The position numbers were made by a program, and so were the translations under genes. A stretch of DNA of 64,000 bases. Origin: Heterocephalus glaber (lineage: Eukaryota > Chordata > Mammalia > Rodentia > Bathyergidae). Below, in pieces: positions 56,585-64,000 of the stretch. The number at the start of each line of letters is the position of its first letter. Positions within the stretch are counted from its first letter, which is position 1. Below the pieces are notes generated by a model. The model saw nothing but the letters and a program-made list of their open reading frames with translations. It was not told the origin of the DNA and ran no database searches. The stretch is from contig NW_004624734.1 of NCBI RefSeq assembly GCF_000247695.1, positions 8,718,956 through 8,782,955 of the forward strand, written 5' to 3'.

Positions 56585-56770
56585 CAGGATTGCTGTGTCT
56601 CTGAGCTATATCCCCAGCCTTTCTTTGTTGTTGTTGTTGTTGTTGTTGTTTTGTTTTGTTTTGTTTTTGAGACATGGTCTCCTTAAGCTGCTCAGGCAGA
56701 ACTTGAACTAGTGATCCTCCTTCTTTGGCATTTAGCTAAGGTTACAGGCACATATCACTATTCCCGGCTA
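56585..56770 (-). repeat. B1 + ID-like composite SINE with (GTT)n
   Basis: tgtctctgagctatatcccc, a ttg-repeat tract (56622-56650) and (GTTTT)n, then gagacatggtctccttaagc and a worn B1 head. Confidence 0.85.
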
Positions 56771-57934
56771 TTTTACACTTAAAGAAACTGCTCTGAGAGG
56801 TCTGAATGGCTTTTTCAAAGTCATAGAGCTGATTATTGGTGAATCGGTGCTTTTACCATGCCATTTGATGTACAATAAAAGCACTCTAATGTTTATCCTT
56901 CCAGCTTCTAGACAAGAATCCTTTAGAAAAACTTCCAATGCATTACAATTTCCTCTAAATAACAGTGGAATTTATATCATAGGACTTAATGTAGATCTAA
57001 GATTTTTTTTTATCTATAGACATTTTCTAGGACAATTTAAATGCAGCAAACTTTCTAGTTTGGTAATGTGATGATGCACTGATCTTAAAGATGATGCATC
57101 TTTTTATTTTTACATTGGCAAAGTTTCACATTTATTTGAGGTAGGAAAAATTAAAGAAGAAAAATTAAAAATGAAGGATAAGGAAGAAACTGGCTCTGCC
57201 AAGCAAGTTTGGGCTGAGTAAAAATAAAATTTTAAAATGAAATAGGAAAAACAAAAGTACATCCTAGAGAATATAGGGCGGGATAACATGGGGCGGCATG
57301 TTAGTCAAGACCCTGCATCTTTTCTCATCTTTACTGCTGAGTTTATCTGTTCTCCATAGAGTAACAGAATACAAGGATCAAAAATAAGAAAATCCACAGT
57401 CTGCATAAGAATCTTGGAACATGTTTATCCAGGAATACTTCTGTGGGTTCTAAAAAGGCATCTTAACAGTTTCTCGTAGAATCTTGTGGACGGGGGCAGA
57501 ACCATAACCCAGGATTTAGTCTGGCAGCTCTCTAACCCTTTCAGAGCTATTTGCAAAGGTCTCACTTTGGTGGCTCTGTGCTAGTCTGAATATGCAGGCT
57601 CTCTGCTCGACTCACTTCACTTGACATTTCAATAAATTTCCTGATTGAGGAGACTGGTGGCAGGTTAAGAAGCTTGGCAAATAGGCTGCCACTGGAAGAA
57701 AGTAGCTCTTGTATTAGAAGACAGGATTGGTACCTGGAGAGACTCTGACAGGTTTGGACAGGGCCAAATCTAAGCAAATGAAATGTCATCTGTCTTTTTA
57801 AATGATGGCACAAACACATAGCGGAGAGATAAAGCTTAGAATAAAACATCTTATTGTGTGAAAAGGGCTGCACAAAAAAGGAAGTGGACATAGGGCCACA
57901 TTACTAATAGGTCAGTGGACTTTTAATTAATCAT

Positions 57935-58172
57935 ACTTTTTTTTTGAGACAGGATCTTGCTATGTAGTTCAGGCCAGTCTTCAACTCAGTATGTAGCCCA
58001 GGCTGGCCTCAAACTCATGGCAATCCTCCTGAGTTCTGGGATTACAGGCATGCACCACCACACCTGGCTAATAATAGACTTTCTTTTTTTTTTCTTTTTG
58101 GTACCAGGGATCAAACTCGGGACCTTGCGCTTTTGAGGCAGGCAGCAGAACCACTGAGCTAAATCCCTGGCT
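57935..58172 (-). repeat. B1 quasi-dimer followed by an ID-like SINE
   Basis: B1 at 57935-58069 (gagacaggatcttgctatgt ... gcatgcaccaccacacctgg). ID-like at 58084-58172 (ggtaccagggatcaaactcg ... cactgagctaaatccctggc) with a perfect 16-bp duplication ctaataatagactttc (58068-58083, 58173-58188) that includes the B1 edge. Confidence 0.95.
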
Positions 58173-58402
58173 CTAATAATAGACTTTCAAATGAAGGTTG
58201 TAATGGTCCTGCTTCGTCTTACTGGCAAGACTCCACTTAGAGCCCTCCATTCCATAAACATTCTCTCCCTCCTACTTTCCCCTCTAATAAGTAATAAATT
58301 CACATTATAGAAAAATTTGGAAGATGTGGAAAAACAAAGAAATAGAAAAATACCTCTACACTAGATGTAGTACTTTTATCATTTTGGGCCATAGCCAGCT
58401 TT

Positions 58403-58488
58403 CTTTTGTTTTGTTTTGTTTTGTTTTGCTTTGTTTTGTAAGGGGACCAAACTTGCTTGCGAGACAAGCAATGGAACCACTCCCATAG
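58403..58488 (-). repeat. Degraded ID-like SINE with (TTTTG)n tail
   Basis: Eight TTTTG-type units (58403-58440) then a shortened body aaacttgcttgcgagacaag, aatggaaccactcccatagc. Confidence 0.75.
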
Positions 58489-59021
58489 CCATTTTCTAAT
58501 GAAATGTTAACCTTGATATGTACACAATTTGTATTGTGCCCTTAGAGAAAAACCTTTTCATGTCTGTGAACATCTTTTAAAGGTGGCAAATACTTCATTA
58601 TATGGTATATCATTATTTATTTACCTCTTCTCAACTGTTGGATGGTTTCCAACTTTTGTTCTCTGCAATCTGAAATGCAGAAAGTCATGCATCATGGTAA
58701 GATTAATACTAGCAAGTAAACAACATAAATAGCACTTTTTAAGAACATTCATAACTGACGTAGGCCCTGAGGAGAGTCCCCAGCTTGTTGGAAGCTGAAG
58801 CAAATGAGAAGTAAAGATACTTAGGGCTGTAGGGCTCATTTTCGGGGGAGACAGTACCTTCCAGAGAGAGCCCTTAGGATCTCTACAGGCCACGCAGAAC
58901 TGGTGGTGATCAGGTAGGTTGCAGTGGTCCCTTGTCCCCAGTAGTGACCCAGATTTCTGTGCTCATTGTGGAATAAACTCTCCCTGCTGAAGAAGTGTTC
59001 AACATTTAACAACTACACAAG

Positions 59022-59086
59022 GGCCAGGAGTCAAGCCACGTGCACGAGGACCTCGGTTTGATCCCCAGCACAACAATAAGTTTTTT
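59022..59086 (+). repeat. Truncated ID-like SINE
   Basis: gggccaggagtcaagccacg, gaggacctcggtttgatccc: the middle of the body is missing. Confidence 0.75.
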
Positions 59087-59366
59087 TAAAAATGAGAGCA
59101 TTGGTGATCTTCCCACCACTATTTCCTAAAAGATCACTGTTACAAACATTTGTTTCTAGGGCCAGCATCTTTATATGAATTATCTACATCTGCCTTCTCC
59201 TGCTGCTTAAAAAAAAAATTAAAATGTTAAGATACCTCTCAAAACTTGTGAGACCACATTGGACCCTGACAACCTGGGGAGAGCTGAAACAAATTTTTCA
59301 CATGATTTGTTAGAACCATCACACTCCTCATTACCTGATTTCTAGTAATTATTTAAAAGATGTTTC

Positions 59367-59550
59367 AAGCCAGGCATAGTGGCACATGCCTGTAATCCTA
59401 GCACTGGGAGGCTGAGGTAGGAGGATCACAAGTTTGGGTCCTGGCTGGGCAATTGAAGGACAGTCTGTCTCAGAATAAAAACTTTTTAAAAAGGGAGCGG
59501 GCTGGGATGTAGCTGAGTGCACAGGTCCTGGGTTCACTCTCCAGTGTGGG
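59367..59550 (+). repeat. B1 + ID-like composite SINE
   Basis: agccaggcatagtggcacat, ctgggaggctgaggtaggag, gtctcagaataaaaactttt, cgggctgggatgtagctgag. Confidence 0.9.
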
Positions 59551-59865
59551 AGGAGGGGCTCATTGTGAGGAAGAACAGAGCCACTATGGAAACTACAAAC
59601 TCCCATAAGCAGCCTCCAACAGATGCCCCTAAACCAGCAATGTTCAGGTCTGGGTGACTCCTTCGAAGATTCCATGACTTTGGGCTCCTGATATTGACAG
59701 GAGGCCAATATTACCATAGCTGGCTTTGGTGCTTTGAAAAGCTTAATTTCTATTGGCAATGTTATGGAAATCAATGAAGAACAACAAATAATCAGTGCAC
59801 ATCACACATTATTAATACATCAGGCCCACTGTTTCCTTTCAGTTGCTGGCCCAGAAGGAAGAGGG

Positions 59866-60050
59866 CTATGATTGAGCACTTACTATGTATCACTCACTTG
59901 GCATATATTACTTTGATTTAATCCTCAATGCAGCCCAGACCAGAATTAATGAGTTTCCCCACTTTATAGATAAAGAAGACTCAGACTGAGAATTTATCTG
60001 GGTGTCAACCATGAGGAAATAAGAGCCATAGCCAGGATAAGATTCAGATT
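59866..60050 (+). repeat. MIR element interrupted by the CCNG1 retrocopy
   Basis: gattgagcacttactatgta, tgatttaatcctcaatgcag, cactttatagataaagaaga. It stops at the retrocopy; the duplicated base run aagaattcagatt resumes at 63538. Confidence 0.75.
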
Positions 60051-61892
60051 TTTTTTTTTGCATTTCAATAATTTCATTGAAAGGCATATCTCTTAGTACC
60101 AAACATAATGGTAGTTAGTTGGGTTACCTCTACCAACTCAAAATTAATACAGATGTTTTCAAAATATTAAAATATATCAGCCTTATGGTAAAACTGAAGT
60201 TATCCACAAAACATGGCTTACAAAAAATTAAAGGTAGAATATACTGTGGTTCTTTAGTGTATTTTTCAATGGTTATTTATCCGTAACATGATGTCAAAAT
60301 TGGTTACATCCATTCTGGATAGACTCAGGCCTCAGGCTGCACTGTTCACAACACTAACAATATATGTACATCTCCCTACATTGATTGACTCACATGGAGA
60401 ATTCCAAACACTGCCTCAACAATCTCATAATCATGACGGTGCCTCCTTTTCTTAAGACACATTATGGAAATTTGTGAAAGTATATTCTATTCCTTAAAAA
60501 CAAAAAACCCAAAAATGACGCAATGGCAGTTTTATAGAAAGAGTCCATAGTAAAACCTAAAGTGTTTTATCCAGCCAGAACTTAGGGTACAGCCAGTTTT
60601 CAGAGTGATAATTGATTTTGACTTACTATGTAATACAATAGAACATATATTTTTAATGGAACTAGATAGCCTGAGGAAGTAGATTCTGTATAGAAATTTT
60701 TATCATCGATACAAATGTCACCAGGTTTTTAGAAGAAACATTAAAGATAGCTCGATGAATATGCCAAACTTAGTAGGTCTGTAGTTTGGCTTAATACAAA
60801 ATGTTTTTAAATGTAAATGTAATTCCCACATAGCAATAACATTCTCATCTCTGAACTATCTATTACTTGCATTATGGGTGCCAAGAAACCATTACATTAT
60901 CTAGAATATAACCTTCATTATGCTTTTAAAAAGTGCATGTGTAAATGTTGGTTTTGATGTAAATCTCGTAATTTAAAATTTAACATTTAAATTAGTAGGT
61001 TACCATTTTCAGTATCACCTAAATATAACGATCCAGTATAGAAAGTTAAATTAATGTTAGAAATGAAGATTCACAGTTCACCTTTTCAGGCTTGTATTAA
61101 GTGTTTCACATTTATGCCTTTAGCTTTACAGATGAATTCAAATCTAAACAATCCTACTGCAGCATTATATTAATTAGGCAGTTTTCCAAAGATGGAGAAC
61201 ATCATACTAATCTAGTTATGATGTTTTGAGGGTTCATAACTTAAATCCATTATAACACATGGAATCCATAGGTCAGAGTTGTGGAGAAGGGCTTCAAAGA
61301 AATTTTTTTGTTGCTGCAATAATACTATTTACATAAAACACCCCAACTTATCAAAAGTTTATCTAAATACTACTAGCTGTTAAAAGGACGTTTCATACCT
61401 AAGTTTCATAATCATATGTAGATGTGTTAAATATTAACATTTAGTTTTGAGTAAGAAAAGATAAATCATTACTGAAGTTAATAAATTTAGATGGCAAGAA
61501 CATATAGAATATATGCAGTGACTGAATTTATATTTTATATGAATATAATTACTTTCTATTATTTCAATTGCAATAGCGGTATGTTGAGACATACTAGCAA
61601 TTTTCAGAAACCCAAAACATCATCTGTTTTGTATTACTTTTTCTTTAGGTGTAACATTCAAGTTCATAATGATTCTACTTATAAGCTAACAATCTCAAAT
61701 TAGTTCATATATGGGTCAAACTTTTGGTTCTATTATAACTTTGAGCTATAGCTGAGGGCTACATTTAGCAAAATGTACAATTAAAAAAACCATTACTTCA
61801 GCACTACCTTAAAAATTCAGGTTATTAAAGAAGATGTCATTTTCTAAGCTGCTAATTTAATGAAATGTTTAACATATATCAGAGATTTAAAA

Positions 61893-62042
61893 AAAATTTT
61901 TTTTGAGACAAGGTCTCGCTATGTAATTTAGGCTGACCTTGAACTCAGTATATAGCCCAGGCTGGCCTCAAACTCATGGCGATCCTCCTGCCTCAGCTTC
62001 CCTAGTGCTAGGCTCATAGGCATGTGCCACCATGTCTGGCCC
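61893..62042 (-). repeat. B1-type SINE (quasi-dimer) inside the CCNG1 retrocopy
   Basis: gagacaaggtctcgctatgt, two arms with ccttgaactcagta and ggctggcctcaaactc, gcatgtgccaccatgtctgg. Confidence 0.93.
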
Positions 62043-62150
62043 TTAGGGTATTGTACCTTATATATAGCAAATGCCTTTGAATGTTAGCTGACTGGATTGG
62101 TGGTACCAGTTTTTCCCTTTTGCTATTCCAAGTCCAGGTAGTTTCTTTTG

Positions 62151-62247
62151 TTTTGTTTTTTGGGGTTTTTTTGGTACTGGGGATTGAACTTGGGGCCTTG
62201 CATTTGTGAGGCAGGCGCCAGAACCACTGAGCTAAATCCCCGGCCCC
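62151..62247 (-). repeat. ID-like SINE inside the CCNG1 retrocopy
   Basis: ggtactggggattgaacttg ... cactgagctaaatccccggc. Flanking gtttcttttg at 62141-62150 and 62253-62262. Confidence 0.93.
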
Positions 62248-62735
62248 AGTTGGTTTCTTTTGAAGATAATATTTCAATACTTCAATTGTAGAAGAAAATT
62301 ACACAATTTTCTCTATACAGAGAATAACAACTAAATTTACCAATCAAGGAACCATTTCAGGAACTGTTGGAAGGTGAGTTATTCTATAGTAATTATGCTT
62401 AAGTTGCCATGCAGTACACCCAGAAACAATCCACTTCAACTTCTGAGCATTCGGTTTGGAACACTTGTTTGATGAATATTCAGTTAAACACTTGGATACA
62501 AGCTCTTGCCAGAAGGTCAGATATCTGCCATTTATCTTGGAATGTTTCTGAAGACATTCTGTTCCTTCTGTTAACTCTCCACACTTCTGTGCTTGGATCT
62601 CCAATGCAGTGATAGATAAGGCCAACACAGAAGGCTTTGCTTTAGAAAATATGATCCTGCAGTGACATGCCTGAAGCTGAGCTCCTAGTCTTTCAAAATT
62701 TAGGCTATTTTTCCTTTCAAATTGTGAGCTTTCTT

Positions 62736-62825
62736 ACCTTTTTTTTTTTTTGGTACTGGGGATTGAACTCAGGACCTTGTGCTTGCGAGGCAGGCAGTGG
62801 AACCACTGAGCTAAATCCCTGGCCC
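62736..62825 (-). repeat. ID-like SINE splitting the CCNG1 pseudogene coding part
   Basis: T12, ggtactggggattgaactca ... ccactgagctaaatccctgg. Flanks aattgtgagctttctt (62720-62735) and aattgtaagctttctt (62826-62841), 15 of 16 alike. Confidence 0.95.
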
Positions 62826-63554
62826 AATTGTAAGCTTTCTTGAGTGAGTGAATAATAGAGTTGTAGAAATTGAAAGGCAGTGGTAGCATTGACTTTCCAA
62901 CACACCTTCTCCAATACAATCATTCCATTCGCATCAAGTCTGAAACTGTGAACTGATACTGACTTATTCGGATTAAGTCAGTTGCCAATGGGACATTTCT
63001 TTCCTCTTCTATTGATTTTATAGCCAAATAAAAACAGCTCAGTCCAACACACCTAAGGTGCATGGGCTGTACCTTCATTTTAGACAGGAATCTGTCCAGG
63101 AAATTCACAGTTAGAGAAAATGTCTCCATATCAAAGCCAACAAACTGAGTTAGACTAAGAAGATCTTTCACTTCAAAGTCCCTCAGTCTTGCAATCATTC
63201 TAAGGTCATTATCATGTGAAGATTAAATTAGTCTCAAGCTGCAGACCTTTGACTGACATCTAGCCTCCTGTTCCAAAAGGGTATTCAGCTGGTGTGGCAT
63301 TTCTAGGAGTTAGTTGTTCTCAGTTCTAGCATCTTGGTAGAGACTGCAGCTCCTCAGCATGACCAACTTCCCCCCTAGCTCTCACCTCACCCCATGATAT
63401 GAGAAGCCTAGGAGGTGAGGACAATCAAGGGTAGGAGAAGAGAGGCAGGGGGAGAGAACTATCCTACATGGAGGTCTCTGCAGCACCCACTACTGAGACT
63501 ACACCACCGTCCTCCCAGTTGGACTGCAGCGAAGGGCAAGAATTCAGATTTCTT

Positions 63555-63710
63555 CTGGTAATCCTAGCATTCTGGGAGGCTGAGGCAGGAGGATTGCAAG
63601 TTTGATCCCAGCCTGGGCAATTTAGCAAATTAATGAGACCCTCTCAAAATAAAAAATGATAAGAGCTGGGGATGTAGCCCAGTGCACAGGTCCTGGGTTA
63701 AAAAAAAATC
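63555..63710 (+). repeat. B1 + ID-like composite SINE
   Basis: ctggtaatcctagcattctg, ggaggctgaggcaggaggat, ctctcaaaataaaaaatgat, agctggggatgtagcccagt, A9 tail. Confidence 0.9.
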
Positions 63711-63714
63711 TAAA

Positions 63715-64000
63715 TTTCAGAATGTCAGTACCACTGCTCCCAGCACAGAGGAAGTGACCCACATGGGCGTGAACAGCATACAGACACACTGCCAACCCAC
63801 CCCCACCCCCTTCGAAATGAGAAGACACATAAACAAGTTTCAAAACCAGACTTCCAGATCACCTATAGCAACCCCAAAGGGAAATGAGATGGAACATTCT
63901 GACACATGAACTCCCTGAACCGTCAACAAAAGAGGATCTGGAAACAATGAAATCAGAAATAATTTCTCAGATAGCAGCAGAGATTGTGCCCACAGTGCAA
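63715..64000 (+). repeat. Probable L1 5' part with start of ORF1, cut by the window edge
   Basis: From the ATG at 63820 it reads MRRHINKFQNQTSRSPIATP and on to EMEHSDT, then a stop. One frame over it continues ELPEPSTKEDLETMKSEIIS, QIAAEIVPTVQ to the edge. That is the kind of N-terminal leader and coiled-coil start expected of a mammalian L1 ORF1, with one frameshift. The rest is outside the window. Confidence 0.5.

Larger units (their letters stand above)
49631..60050. other. Intergenic region right of CPSF2
   Basis: No gene recognised. It holds L1, MIR, LTR-like and SINE copies listed here. Nothing recognisable in 51380-52040, 52160-52720, 54360-55700 or 56800-57930. Confidence 0.7.
60051..63537 (-). 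pseudogene. CCNG1P: CCNG1 (cyclin G1) processed pseudogene
   Basis: An intronless copy of cyclin G1 mRNA, a p53-induced cyclin that recruits PP2A. The coding part is 62344-63332 (minus). The recognisable reading starts at the old ATG (63332-63330) and hits a TAG in the ninth codon. It then runs through RLRDFEVKDLLSLTQFVGFD and the cyclin box to LMRME, shifts frame at about 62920, and continues VLEKVCWKVNATTAFQFLQL. A SINE (62736-62825) interrupts it, and it resumes to end HLPTVPEMVP and stop. About 200 bp of 5'UTR and a long 3'UTR-like stretch (60060-62343) follow, ending in a poly(A) tract (T-run 60049-60059 on the plus strand). Flanking repeats aagattcagatt (60039-60050) and aagaattcagatt (63538-63550) mark L1-mediated insertion. 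The extent of the 3'UTR is inferred from these ends. Cannot encode cyclin G1. Confidence 0.92.

Overview
This is nuclear DNA from a placental mammal, almost certainly a non-murid rodent. Split genes have GT-AG introns. Two young SINE types dominate: a B1-type (7SL-derived) element, often with a partial internal duplication, and a short ID-like (tRNA-derived) element with an A-tail. B1+ID composites are also common. Many ID-like copies have perfect 10-17 bp target-site duplications, so they inserted recently. Murid B2/B4 copies were not recognised. I cannot name the species.

Layout: (1) 1-7.4 kb holds the 5' part of ATXN3 (ataxin-3 deubiquitinase) on the minus strand: exons 3, 2 and 1, with a CpG-rich promoter around 6.7-7.56 kb. 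Exon 4 onward, including the polyglutamine tract, lies left of the window. (2) 7.5-11.58 kb is intergenic and full of old repeats. (3) NDUFB1 (complex I accessory subunit) is on the minus strand, with coding exons at 11.65-13.0 kb and its 5' end near 17.5-17.8 kb. (4) A CpG-rich region at about 17.5-18.6 kb is a probable divergent promoter for NDUFB1 (leftward) and CPSF2 (rightward). (5) CPSF2 (100-kDa subunit of the mRNA 3'-end cleavage and polyadenylation factor) is complete on the plus strand: 14 coding exons from 26,012 to 47,467 join in frame to 782 codons, and the 3'UTR runs to about 49.6 kb. (6) 49.6-64 kb has no active gene. It holds L1 fragments, MIRs, an LTR-like element, and a processed pseudogene of cyclin G1 (CCNG1) at 60.05-63.54 kb on the minus strand. 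What looks like an L1 ORF1 start reaches the right edge.

The order ATXN3(-), NDUFB1(-), CPSF2(+) matches the conserved mammalian synteny block known from human 14q32. The three genes have unrelated jobs (ubiquitin editing, respiration, mRNA 3' processing); only NDUFB1 and CPSF2 appear to share a promoter region.

I found no new gene system. The best unexpected items are an inverted pair of ~200 bp unclassified segments (about 91% identical by eye, each joined to a B1 at the same point) about 11 kb apart around the NDUFB1/CPSF2 promoter; a three-part B1 / U6 snRNA / ID chimera in CPSF2 intron 8; a CCNG1 retrocopy inserted in a MIR and itself hit by SINEs; a 72-bp hAT-type miniature element; and a ~160-bp tandem duplication in a CPSF2 intron. 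Exon coordinates rest on reading frame, splice sites and recalled family sequences. Repeat boundaries were read by eye and are good to a few bases where a target-site duplication is given, otherwise to about 10-20 bases.
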